Positions 17,176 through 26,065 of a DNA stretch of 64,000 nt are shown here, in pieces. The stretch's first letter is position 1, and each line of letters begins with the position of its first letter. The stretch spans positions 58,955-122,954 of the forward strand of contig NZ_JACIIV010000007.1 in the NCBI RefSeq assembly GCF_014205635.1, given 5' to 3'. Origin of the DNA: Polymorphobacter multimanifer. GTDB lineage: Bacteria > Pseudomonadota > Alphaproteobacteria > Sphingomonadales > Sphingomonadaceae. Below the pieces are notes generated by a model. That model was not told the origin of the DNA. It made no database searches and saw only the letters and a list, made by a program, of their open reading frames with translations. A program made the translations under genes and the position numbers.

Positions 17176-18237
17176 ATGACCGAACCTGAAGCGGCACCGC
17201 CCGGCCGATCGCACATGATGGAACATACAGCCACGCGGACGATCATCGTGATTGCGGTGCTCGCCGTGGCATGGCTGCTCGTCGAGCTTTCCGTCTTTCT
17301 GCTCCTGGTTTTCGCAGCGCTTGTGCTCGCGGCAGTGTTTGACACGATTACCCGCGGGTTGATGCGGGTGTTGCCGATAACTCGCGGTCTTGCCCTGGCG
17401 TTGGCGGTGCTGCTGCTGCTTGCTGTTTTCGCTGGCACCTTCACCCTGTTCGGCACCCAGCTCGCCGACCAGTTCGAGACCATCACCGAAAGCATTCCGC
17501 CGGCGATTGCCCAGCTGCGCGATTTTCTCGATCGGATCGGTCTTGGGGAGCCTGCTCGGCAGCTTGTGGATGGAGGAACGCGCGACCTGTCGCGCTTTGC
17601 CGGTGATGCCGGCAGCTATTTGCTGAGCGCAGGCAATGGCATCGCCAATATCGTGCTCGTGCTGGTGGGCGCTATCTTCATCGCGGGTGATCCCGGCGCT
17701 TATCGCCGGGGTATGCTGCTGCTCATGCCCAAGCGCGCCGAGCCGGTGATGGACGCCGCCCTCGACGATGCAGCGCGAGGCTTGAGCGGCTGGATGGTCG
17801 GCCAGGCCGTGTCCTCGCTGGTGGTTGCGCTGTTCACCTGGGGCGGGCTGGCGCTGCTGGGCGTGCCTGCTTCGGGCGGGCTCGGCCTCATCGCCGGGTT
17901 GCTCGACGTGATTCCCATGGTCGGCCCGATCATCGCCGGGGTGCCCGCCGTGCTGCTTGCGTTCACCGTCTCCCCAGCCACCGCCTTGTGGACGCTGGGA
18001 CTGTTCCTGCTTGTCCAGCAGCTGCAGGGCAATTTCCTGCAACCGATGATCCAGAAGCAGGCGGTGGATGTGCCACCGGCGGTGCTGCTTTTTGCCGTCG
18101 TTGCCGCCGGCGTGTTGTTCGGCTTCCTCGGCGTTCTGCTCGCCGCCCCGCTCACGGTCGTGGTGTTCGTGATGGTACAGCGCATCTATGTGCGCACCTT
18201 GCTCGGCAAGAAGATCACCATCGCCGGCGAGAAATAG
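17176..18237 (+). CDS. AI-2E family transporter (PerM-like permease)
   Basis: Polytopic inner-membrane protein of 353 residues with about eight hydrophobic segments. Two lie near the start (IIVIAVLAVAWLLVELSVFLL and a helix ending at ~residue 105), and the rest cluster in the C-terminal half. The C-terminal conserved region, LIAGLLDVIPMVGPIIAGVPAVL, is the family hallmark. Members export diverse small molecules or act as Na+/H+ antiporters; autoinducer-2 export is established only for a few, so the substrate here is unknown. No convincing ribosome-binding site precedes 17176, and ATGs at 17215 and 17218 are alternatives. It converges on priA with a 3-bp gap. Confidence 0.87.
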   Translation: MTEPEAAPPGRSHMMEHTATRTIIVIAVLAVAWLLVELSVFLLLVFAALVLAAVFDTITRGLMRVLPITRGLALALAVLLLLAVFAGTFTLFGTQLADQFETITESIPPAIAQLRDFLDRIGLGEPARQLVDGGTRDLSRFAGDAGSYLLSAGNGIANIVLVLVGAIFIAGDPGAYRRGMLLLMPKRAEPVMDAALDDAARGLSGWMVGQAVSSLVVALFTWGGLALLGVPASGGLGLIAGLLDVIPMVGPIIAGVPAVLLAFTVSPATALWTLGLFLLVQQLQGNFLQPMIQKQAVDVPPAVLLFAVVAAGVLFGFLGVLLAAPLTVVVFVMVQRIYVRTLLGKKITIAGEK

Positions 18238-18240
18238 CCT

Positions 18241-20400
18241 TCACATGAACGAATAAGGGTCGACATCGACCACCACGCGGACGCTGTTGCCCAGCGGTAC
18301 GCGCACCAGCCAGTCGCGCAATATTGCGGAAAGCGGCACAGTGCGGCGGGCCGTGACAAGCAGCCGGAAGCGGTGGCGGCCGCGTAGCATGGCCAGCGGA
18401 GCGGGGGCGGGTCCGAGCACCTGCAGGCCCGTCCGCGCCGGCGCCGCCTCGGCGAGCGCCTGGGCCGCGGCGCGAGCTTCGGGCTCCTTCTCCGAGCTCA
18501 CGATCAGGGCGGCAAGGCGCCCGAAGGGCGGCAGCGTCAAGTCCCTGCGGGTGGCGGTTTCATGGGCGTAGAAGGCAGCGGCGTCGCCGTGGATCAGCGC
18601 CTGCATCAGTCTCGCTTCGGGCTGGTGGGTCTGCAGCAGCACCCGCCCCGGCTTGGCGCTGCGCCCGGCGCGCCCCGCTACCTGGGCAATCTGCGCGAAG
18701 GTGCGTTCGCTGGCGCGCAGATCGCCGCCGGACAGCCCCAGATCGGCATCGATGACCCCCACCAGCGTCAACTCGGGGAAGTGAAAGCCCTTGGTCACCA
18801 GTTGGGTGCCGATGAGAATGTCGATCTCGCGTCCCTCCACCGCCGCAACAAGAGCAGCAGCACGGGCAGGGGATGTGATAGTATCCGACGTCACCAGAGC
18901 GATCCGCGCCGCCCCCCAGGTCGCCGCGACTTCCTCGGCAATTCGCTCGACGCCTGGCCCGCACGCGACCAGCGTGTCGGGCTCGCCGCAGCTCGGGCAG
19001 GCCGGCGGCACCGTCATCTCATGGCCGCAATGGTGGCACGCCAGCCGGCGGGTGAGGCGGTGCTCGACCATCCAGGCGGTGCAATTGGGGCAGTTGATCT
19101 TCTCGCCGCACGCCCGGCAGAGCGTAAGCGGCGCATAGCCGCGGCGGTTGAGGAACAGCAGCACCTGCTCGCCCCGCGCCAGGGTTTCGCTGATCGCCGC
19201 TGCCAGCGGCGGGGCAATCCAGCGGCCGCGAACCGGTGGGGTCTTGCGCAGGTCGACCGCCGAAATGTCGGGCATCGCCGCCCCGCCGAACCGCGCTGGC
19301 AGCAGCAGGTGGCGGTAGGTGCCCCGCTCGGCCTGCACCCGCGTTTCGATGGCGGGCGTGGCGCTCGCCAGCACCACGGTGGCGCCTTCGAACTGTGCCC
19401 GCATCACTGCGACGTCGCGGGCATGGTAGTGGACACCATCTTCCTGCTTGAAGCTCGTCTCATGCGCTTCGTCGACGATCGTCAGCCGCAGGTCCTTAAA
19501 CGGCAGGAACAGCGCCGAGCGGGCCCCCACCACCAGTCGCGCCCGGCCATCGGCGATGGCGGCATAGGCGGCGCGGCGCTCGCTGGTCTTGAGGTCGGAA
19601 TGCCACGCCACCGGCGGGCTGCCGAAGCGCGCCGCCAGCCGGGCGGTGAAAGCGGCGGTGAGCGCGATTTCCGGCAGCAGCACCAATGCCTGGCCTCCGG
19701 CCCTGAGGGCTGCGGCAATCGCCTCGGCATAGACTTCGGTCTTGCCCGATCCGGTGACGCCTTCGAGCAGAAATGGTGCAAAGCCACCCGCTGCCACCGC
19801 CTCGGTCAACGCCCGCGCTGCGTCGGCCTGCGCCGGTTCGAGGGCTGGCGGTGCGAAGTCCGGGTCGGGCGGGGCCGGCAGTTGCCCGGCGGGCACCGTC
19901 TCCGCCGCCAGCACGCCGACGTTCACCAGCCCGCGGATTACCGCTTCTGACACATCCGCCGCACGGGCGAGGTCGCGCACCGTGCCGGCCCGGCCCTCAA
20001 GCGCTGCCAGCGCCTTGCTGCGCTCGGGCGTCAGCCGCGGTGGCTGGGTGCCCGACAGCCGATACTCGACAATTTGGCGCTCGCCGAGTGCAGCCACCGA
20101 AGGCAGCACCATCCGCAGCACGCCGGCCAGTGACGCCAGATAATAGTCAGCCACCCAGTCGCAGAGCCGGCGCAGCGGCTCGGGCACAAGCGGCAGCGGC
20201 AGCACGCCCGCCACGGCGCGCAGACCCTTGCCGGTGAACGCCGGGCCCTCCAGCCCGTCCCACACCACGCCCATGATCTGGCGCGGCCCGAGCGGCACCA
20301 GCACCGCCTGGCCGGCTTCCAGCGACTGTCCCGCAGGCATGGCATAATCCAGCGGGCCGAGGCCCGCCTGCATCACCACCACTCGAACCTGCTCAGCCAT
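18241..20400 (-). CDS. priA: Primosomal protein N' (PriA helicase)
   Basis: Superfamily 2 DNA helicase that restarts stalled replication forks. The Walker A motif is EGVTGSGKTEVY, the Walker B is LTIVDEAHETSFKQ, and the zinc-binding cysteine cluster is CRACGEKINCPNC...CHHCGHEM...CPSCG in the second half. The 719-residue length matches the family. The start at 20400 (MAEQVRVVV) was chosen because the conserved 3'-binding domain begins there; the frame stays open much further but those residues overlap purB and are not PriA-like. It is divergent from purB with 57 bp between the start codons. Confidence 0.95.
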   Translation of the reverse strand: MAEQVRVVVMQAGLGPLDYAMPAGQSLEAGQAVLVPLGPRQIMGVVWDGLEGPAFTGKGLRAVAGVLPLPLVPEPLRRLCDWVADYYLASLAGVLRMVLPSVAALGERQIVEYRLSGTQPPRLTPERSKALAALEGRAGTVRDLARAADVSEAVIRGLVNVGVLAAETVPAGQLPAPPDPDFAPPALEPAQADAARALTEAVAAGGFAPFLLEGVTGSGKTEVYAEAIAAALRAGGQALVLLPEIALTAAFTARLAARFGSPPVAWHSDLKTSERRAAYAAIADGRARLVVGARSALFLPFKDLRLTIVDEAHETSFKQEDGVHYHARDVAVMRAQFEGATVVLASATPAIETRVQAERGTYRHLLLPARFGGAAMPDISAVDLRKTPPVRGRWIAPPLAAAISETLARGEQVLLFLNRRGYAPLTLCRACGEKINCPNCTAWMVEHRLTRRLACHHCGHEMTVPPACPSCGEPDTLVACGPGVERIAEEVAATWGAARIALVTSDTITSPARAAALVAAVEGREIDILIGTQLVTKGFHFPELTLVGVIDADLGLSGGDLRASERTFAQIAQVAGRAGRSAKPGRVLLQTHQPEARLMQALIHGDAAAFYAHETATRRDLTLPPFGRLAALIVSSEKEPEARAAAQALAEAAPARTGLQVLGPAPAPLAMLRGRHRFRLLVTARRTVPLSAILRDWLVRVPLGNSVRVVVDVDPYSFM

Positions 20401-20457
20401 GGCATGGCGATAGCCCTCGCGCTTGACCCGCTGCAAGCCAGCACTTACGCCCCGCCC

Positions 20458-21762
20458 ATGATACCCCGCTATTCCCGCCCCGAAATGGTTGCTCTCTGGG
20501 AGCCGCAGACGCGCTTTCAGATCTGGTTCGAGATCGAGGCGCATGCCACCGATGCACTCGCCGAGCTTGGCGTGGTGCCCAAATCCGCGGCGCAAGCCAT
20601 CTGGGCCAAGGGGGGCTTCGACATTGCCCGCATCGACGAGATCGAGCGCGAGACCAAGCATGATGTCATCGCCTTCCTCACCTCGGTTGCCGAGCATGTC
20701 GGCGAGCCGGCGCGGTTTCTCCACCAGGGGCTGACCAGCTCGGATGTGCTCGACACCTGCCTCGCGGTGCAGTTGGCCCGCGCCTCGGACATATTGCTTG
20801 CCGACATCGATGCGCTGCTAGCGGCGCTCAAGGTCCGTGCCTTCGAGCACAGGCACAGCGTGTGCATCGGCCGCAGCCATGGCATCCATGCCGAGCCGGT
20901 GACCTTCGGGCTGAAGATGGCGCAGGCCTATGCCGAATTCAGCCGCAACCGGGTCCGGCTGGTGGCGGCGCGGGCCGATATTGCCACCTGTGCGATTTCG
21001 GGGGCGGTCGGCACCTTCGCCAACATCGATCCGCGGGTCGAGGCGCATGTCGCGGCCAGGCTCGGGCTGACGGTGGAGCCGGTGAGCACGCAGGTGATTC
21101 CCCGCGATCGGCATGCAATGTTCTTCGCCACCTTGGGGGTCATCGCCTCGTCGGTCGAGCGGCTGGCGACCGAGATCCGGCATTTGCAGCGGACCGAAGT
21201 GCTGGAAGCGGAAGAATATTTCTCGCCCGGCCAGAAGGGCAGCAGTGCCATGCCGCACAAGCGCAACCCGGTGCTGACCGAGAACCTCACCGGCCTGGCG
21301 CGGCTGGTGCGGGGCATGGCGCTGCCGGCGATGGAGAATGTGGCGCTCTGGCATGAACGCGACATTTCGCACTCGAGCGTGGAGCGGATGATCGGCCCCG
21401 ATGCCACCATCACCCTCGATTTTGCGCTGGCGCGGCTGACCGGGGTGATCGAGAAGCTGATCGTCTACCCCGAGCGGATGCTGAAGAATTTGAACAAGAT
21501 GGGTGGCCTCATCCATTCGCAGCGGGTGCTGCTCGCCCTCACCCAGGCTGGCGCCAGCCGCGAGGATTCCTACAGGCTCGTCCAGCGCAACGCGATGAAG
21601 GTGTGGGAGTCGGACGGCGCCTTGCAGCTCCAGGCGCTGCTCGAAGCCGATCCGGACGTCACCGCGCATCTGCCGCCGGCCGCCATCGCCGGGAATTTCG
21701 ACCTCGGCTATCATCTGAAGGCGGTGGACACGATCTTCGAGCGGGTGTTCGGGCCTGCCTGA
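20458..21762 (+). CDS. purB: Adenylosuccinate lyase
   Basis: Lyase acting twice in purine synthesis, on SAICAR and on adenylosuccinate, releasing fumarate. The fumarase-superfamily signature GSSAMPHKRNPVL is intact, and the catalytic histidine segment is in GRSHGIHAEPVTFG. The 434-residue length from ATG 20458 (MIPRYSRPEMVALWEP) matches the usual start of alphaproteobacterial PurB; an upstream in-frame ATG at 20404 would add 18 atypical residues. It is divergent from priA. Confidence 0.96.
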   Translation: MIPRYSRPEMVALWEPQTRFQIWFEIEAHATDALAELGVVPKSAAQAIWAKGGFDIARIDEIERETKHDVIAFLTSVAEHVGEPARFLHQGLTSSDVLDTCLAVQLARASDILLADIDALLAALKVRAFEHRHSVCIGRSHGIHAEPVTFGLKMAQAYAEFSRNRVRLVAARADIATCAISGAVGTFANIDPRVEAHVAARLGLTVEPVSTQVIPRDRHAMFFATLGVIASSVERLATEIRHLQRTEVLEAEEYFSPGQKGSSAMPHKRNPVLTENLTGLARLVRGMALPAMENVALWHERDISHSSVERMIGPDATITLDFALARLTGVIEKLIVYPERMLKNLNKMGGLIHSQRVLLALTQAGASREDSYRLVQRNAMKVWESDGALQLQALLEADPDVTAHLPPAAIAGNFDLGYHLKAVDTIFERVFGPA

Positions 21763-21876
21763 AGTTTCCGAAGTTTACACGAAACGCAGTTTTTCGGGCA
21801 AGTTGTTTTCAGACCTTGTTGTTCGATTTCAAAGACTTAGCATGTCATAGCCGTGCGGGAGCGGCCCGCATCCGCA

Positions 21877-23370
21877 TCAGCGCGGCGGGCTGACCGCCGG
21901 CGGCAGATCGCGGCCCATGGCGGTGAAGGCGGCGCGGACGTCCGGCCGCGCCTTCAGCGTGCGCAGGCCGGCGCGGTGGCGTTTGTCGATCGCACCTTCG
22001 CGGTCTTCGATGAGCAGGGGCTGGAGTTTCCAGAGCATGGCGGGGGCGCGACCAGGGTCCTTGAGTTGCGCCACGACGAGTGCCGCGGCGGCATCGTTGC
22101 GGCCAAGGCAGATGAGGGCGCCGAGCAGGGCTTCGGGGTTGGCGGGCTTTTCCCCGGCCAGCAGCGGGGCGGCGGCGGCCTCGGCGTCGGCAGTGCGGCC
22201 GAGCTGGGCCAGGGCGCAGCTGCGCGTCATGGCGATGAACAGCCGGCCATAGGGGGAGGCGGCCTCGGCCTTGGTATCGGCGAAATCGGCGGCAGTGAGG
22301 GCGGCCTGGGGGCGATCGAGCTCGACGGCGAACAGGCCCCAGTTGATGATCTGGGCAATGAGGCCGCCACGGCCTTCCATGCGCGATCTGGCGAGGCTCT
22401 CGTAGCGGGCGAGCGCTTCGTCATCCCGCCCGAGATGGCCCAGCAGCCGGGCTTCGAGATCGACGAGCCAGAGATCCTCTTCCGGCAGCGCATCGAGCGC
22501 GGCGGGATCGGGGGCGGCGCCGGCGGCGACCACCAGCGCATCGGCCTCGCGCGCGGCGTTGTTGAGGGCGCTGGCATAGGCGAGGCGGGCGGCGCCATCG
22601 GCGGGATCAGCATCGAAGCGGGCTTTCGTGCGCGCCACTTCGGCATTGCTGGCGGTGCGCGCGCCCGGCCCGAGGCGGGCTTCGATGGCCGGCCAGAGCG
22701 GGGTGAAGCGGCGGTCGATCGCCATGGTGAGGAGTGCCGAGGCTTTCTGGATGCGCGCCAGCAGCGCTGTCGCCTCCTCGGTGCGTTGTTGCGCGAGCAG
22801 GCCGGGGATGGCGCCTTCGATCAGGCCATCGACGGTGCCTTCGCTGGCGGTCCCCTGCAGCCAGCCGGCGTTGATGAGGGTGAGATCGAGATCGAAAACG
22901 CGGGATGGGTCCTGGCCCAGGTTGGTCCGCAGCCGATAGACCATTTCCGGCGTGACGAGCTCGAGCGCCTTGGGGTCGGTGGCGGCAAGCAGCACGAGCG
23001 TCTCGGCCGCCGGCACATGCTTGTCGGTGAACAGCTGCAGCTTGAACAGCGTGGAGAGCACCGCGACATTGGGCGCCGGATCGGTGGAGACGGCGAACTC
23101 GATGGCGGTGCGCGCCTCCTCCAACCGGTTGAGCCGGGCGAGCAGAAAGCCGCGCAACTGCTCGATGCGGCCGCGCTCGGCAGGCAGGCTCGTGCGGGCA
23201 AGCGCGGCATCGAGGCCGGCGAGGGCTTCGGCCTCGCGGTTCTCGTTCATCAGCACCAGGCCCTGCTGGATGGCGGCCTGCACGGGCTCGCCGATATCGA
23301 GCGGTTGCGCTGCAAGCGGGGCGGTGGCGAGCAGGAGGGCGAGTGCGAGGGAGGGGGCAAGGATACGCAT
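21877..23370 (-). CDS. Secreted helical-repeat (TPR-like) protein
   Basis: A 497-residue protein with an N-terminal signal peptide (MRILAPSLALALLLATAPLAAQ) and a body made almost entirely of alanine- and leucine-rich helical pairs of about 34 residues. Examples are NREAEALAGLDAALAR, RLNRLEEARTAIEFAV, GRDDEALARYESLAR and GRTADAEAAAAPLL, which look like degenerate TPR units. It is probably a periplasmic protein-protein interaction scaffold. No catalytic motif is seen. The start at 23370 is the only one that exposes the signal peptide. It is convergent with purB (114-bp gap) and divergent from the DsbA-fold isomerase. No named homologue is recognised. Confidence 0.7.
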   Translation of the reverse strand: MRILAPSLALALLLATAPLAAQPLDIGEPVQAAIQQGLVLMNENREAEALAGLDAALARTSLPAERGRIEQLRGFLLARLNRLEEARTAIEFAVSTDPAPNVAVLSTLFKLQLFTDKHVPAAETLVLLAATDPKALELVTPEMVYRLRTNLGQDPSRVFDLDLTLINAGWLQGTASEGTVDGLIEGAIPGLLAQQRTEEATALLARIQKASALLTMAIDRRFTPLWPAIEARLGPGARTASNAEVARTKARFDADPADGAARLAYASALNNAAREADALVVAAGAAPDPAALDALPEEDLWLVDLEARLLGHLGRDDEALARYESLARSRMEGRGGLIAQIINWGLFAVELDRPQAALTAADFADTKAEAASPYGRLFIAMTRSCALAQLGRTADAEAAAAPLLAGEKPANPEALLGALICLGRNDAAAALVVAQLKDPGRAPAMLWKLQPLLIEDREGAIDKRHRAGLRTLKARPDVRAAFTAMGRDLPPAVSPPR

Positions 23371-23450
23371 GCCCGCAACATGACGGCAGCGGCAGGGGCT
23401 GGCAATGGCATGCATGTCGCGGCAAGCTTGCGGCAAAAGGAGCGAATGCC

Positions 23451-24065
23451 ATGGCGCGGGTCGAGTTCTTCTTCGATTGTTCGAGTCCCTGGACCTATCT
23501 GGGGTTCGACGGGCTGGTGAAGGCGCGGGCGCAGGACCGCTTCGAGATCGACTGGCGGCCTTTCCTGGTGGGGGGCGTGTTCAACACGGTCAACAAATCG
23601 GTCTATGAGGCGCGTGCTGCCGAGGCGAACCCCAAGACGCTGTATTTCTGGAAGGATCTGCACGACTGGATCCGGCGATCGGGGCTGGCGATCAAGTGGC
23701 GGCCGAGCATCTTCCCGATCAATTCGGCGCGGGCGATGCGCTGCGCGCTGCTCGCCGACGATGCGGGGGTGTGCGAGGCATATGCGCGGCGGGCGTTCGA
23801 GCTTTACTGGGGGGAAGACCGTGACATCGCCGATCCGGCGGTGCTGGCGGAGGCGTGTGCGGCAGCGGGGCTCGATCCGGCGGCGACGCTCGCGGCGGCG
23901 GACAGCCCTGAATTGAAGGCGCGGCTGCGGGCGAACACCGACGAGATCATCGCGCGCGGCGGCTTCGGCACGCCGACCTTTTATGTGGGCGACGACATGT
24001 ACTTCGGGCAGGACCGGCTGGTGCTGGTGCGCGAGGCTTTGAAAGGAGCCGGGGCACGCGCATGA
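23451..24065 (+). CDS. 2-hydroxychromene-2-carboxylate isomerase family protein (DsbA fold)
   Basis: A 204-residue kappa-class GST/DsbA-fold protein. The N-terminal strand and active-site helix read FFFDCSSPWTYLGFDGL, where the SSPWTY serine is the usual glutathione-activating residue. The C-terminal GTPTFYVGDDMYFGQDRL is the cis-proline region typical of HCCA isomerases. Members isomerise glutathione-linked aromatic intermediates, but many are of unknown substrate. An AAGGAG ribosome-binding site precedes ATG 23451. The stop overlaps the patatin gene start by 4 bp, so the two proteins are co-translated. Confidence 0.87.
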   Translation: MARVEFFFDCSSPWTYLGFDGLVKARAQDRFEIDWRPFLVGGVFNTVNKSVYEARAAEANPKTLYFWKDLHDWIRRSGLAIKWRPSIFPINSARAMRCALLADDAGVCEAYARRAFELYWGEDRDIADPAVLAEACAAAGLDPAATLAAADSPELKARLRANTDEIIARGGFGTPTFYVGDDMYFGQDRLVLVREALKGAGARA

Positions 24066-26011
24066 AGCCCGCCGAGCTGCCGCCCTGCGATGTGGTGCTG
24101 CGCGGCGGGATCACTTCGGGGCTGGTGTATCCAGGTGCGCTGGTGGTGCTGGCGGCGCGCTGGCAGTTTCGCAACATCGGCGGTGCCTCGGCGGGAGCGA
24201 TCGGCGCCGGGCTGCTGGCGGCGGCGGAATATGGCCGGCGCAGCGGCACCAATGCCCAGGCGTTCGCCGAGGTGGCGGGCATTCCGGCCGAGCTCGGGGC
24301 GCGCCGGCAATATTGGCAGCCGACACGGCTGCAGCGCTTGTTCCAGCCATCGCCGGCGCTGGCGCCGGCGATGGCGCTGGTGTGGACGCTGCTGCGCGCC
24401 CGGGCGAAGCGGCGGAGTGCGGTGCTCGATCTGCTTGCCAGCGCCTGGCCGGGGCTGGTGACGGCGGCCGGGCTTGCGGCGCTGGCGGCGGTGGCGCTTG
24501 GAGTCCAGCGGGCGGGGGACGGCTGGTTGTGGCTGGCGGGGCTGCTGGTGTTCGGCGGCGCGCTGGCGGCATGGCTGGCGCTGCTGCTGAGCCGCTGGCA
24601 TTTCGATCTGGTACGGCTGGGGATGGGGCTGTGCCCCGGCAGCATGGCGGGGTGGGACGCTGCGACGCCGCTCGACACGCTGCGCAGCGAAGGGGCGTTT
24701 GCGGACTGGATGCATGCGGTGATTCAGAGCCTTGCCGGCCGCGCGGCGGATGCGCCGCTGACGATGCGCGACCTTTGGCGGGCGGACCGGCTCGAAGCAG
24801 ACGGGGGATACCCGGAAGATGCGAGCGAGTGGGACGCCGGGCGCGACATCGACCTGCTGCTCACTACCACCAATGTCTCGCAGCGGCTGCCGGTGAGCTT
24901 TCCGTTTCTGGAGGCTTCGGGGACGACCCTGTATTTCCGAGAGGACGATCTGCGGCGCGTGCTGCCGGCGGCGGTGGTGGCGCATCTGGTGGCCGCTTCC
25001 GACCCGCGCTTCGCGCTGGCGAAGGATGGTGAGACCTTCCACCGCCTGCCCTACCCGCCCGACCTGCCGGTGGTGCTGGGGTTGCGGCTGTCGCTCAGCT
25101 TTCCGCTGCTCATATCGGCGGTGCGGCTGTGGGTGACGCAGGGGTGGCGGCCCGGCAATGCCGGATCGCGCGCCAATGCGCTGGCGCAGCTGAAGCCGAT
25201 CTGGTTTTCCGATGGCGGGATCACCTCCAATTTTCCGGTGTCGAGCTTCGATGCGCTGCTGCCGAGCCGGCCGACCTTCTGCATCAACCTCGCCGACATG
25301 GACGAGCGCGACCAGCGCCTGGGAAAGGTGCCGATCGTTCGGATGACACGGGGCAATGCCGACGGGATCATGGTGCCGCACGGGGCGAGGGTGGACCGCA
25401 GCCTCGCGGGCTTTCTGGGCGCGATGGTCGAATCGGCGCGCAACGGCCGCGAGAACGAGCTGGCAGCGATGGCGGGGCAGCGCGACCGGATCGTTACGAT
25501 CTTGCTCGATCCGACGAGCCAGGGCGGGCTCAACCTCGACATGGATGGCGACACGATTGCAGCACTCGACAAGGCGGGGCGCGAGGCGGGGGCAGAGCTG
25601 AACGCGCGTTTTGCACCCGGCGGCAAGGCATGGCGGAACCATCGCTGGCTGCGGTTGCGCACCTCGCTGGCGGCGATCGAGACCGCAGCGCTGCAGTTCG
25701 GCCGGAATGCGCGCAAGGTCGACGCCGGGGGTGCGAGCTATGCGCTGCACGAGCTGCGCTACAGCCTGGAAGACGTGCCTTCCTATGGCTTTGGCAAGGC
25801 GCATCATGACCGCGCCTTGCATTGGGCGAAGCGGCTGGCGTCGGGGGCCATGCTGCTCGAAGCGGCGCGGGAGGCGCCGCCGGGGCCGACGCTGTTCGGC
25901 GGCACCCGGCCGCAGATGTCGCACTCGCCCACGCCCGACAAGGGGGCACCGCGCCCCGGCGCCACGCTGGTGCTGCAGCCGAACCGGGGGCGCGATCCGC
26001 GCAAGGGCTGA
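24062..26011 (+). CDS. Patatin-like phospholipase with internal membrane segments
   Basis: A 649-residue serine hydrolase of the patatin family. The oxyanion loop is near residues 13-20 (LRGGITSG) and the nucleophile elbow is GGASAGAIG with S43. The Asp of the dyad is near residue 383 in FSDGGITSNFP. Between roughly residues 130 and 190 there are two long hydrophobic stretches, so a membrane anchor is inserted inside the patatin fold between Ser and Asp. It probably hydrolyses phospholipids or other acyl esters at the inner membrane. It is translationally coupled to the DsbA-fold isomerase. The last ~80 residues are proline- and arginine-rich and likely disordered. Confidence 0.82.
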   Translation: MKPAELPPCDVVLRGGITSGLVYPGALVVLAARWQFRNIGGASAGAIGAGLLAAAEYGRRSGTNAQAFAEVAGIPAELGARRQYWQPTRLQRLFQPSPALAPAMALVWTLLRARAKRRSAVLDLLASAWPGLVTAAGLAALAAVALGVQRAGDGWLWLAGLLVFGGALAAWLALLLSRWHFDLVRLGMGLCPGSMAGWDAATPLDTLRSEGAFADWMHAVIQSLAGRAADAPLTMRDLWRADRLEADGGYPEDASEWDAGRDIDLLLTTTNVSQRLPVSFPFLEASGTTLYFREDDLRRVLPAAVVAHLVAASDPRFALAKDGETFHRLPYPPDLPVVLGLRLSLSFPLLISAVRLWVTQGWRPGNAGSRANALAQLKPIWFSDGGITSNFPVSSFDALLPSRPTFCINLADMDERDQRLGKVPIVRMTRGNADGIMVPHGARVDRSLAGFLGAMVESARNGRENELAAMAGQRDRIVTILLDPTSQGGLNLDMDGDTIAALDKAGREAGAELNARFAPGGKAWRNHRWLRLRTSLAAIETAALQFGRNARKVDAGGASYALHELRYSLEDVPSYGFGKAHHDRALHWAKRLASGAMLLEAAREAPPGPTLFGGTRPQMSHSPTPDKGAPRPGATLVLQPNRGRDPRKG

Positions 26012-26065
26012 TGCGGCAGAGCATCGCGGTTCCCAAAGCCGCGGCACTCGGGCAGGAGCGCCGGC

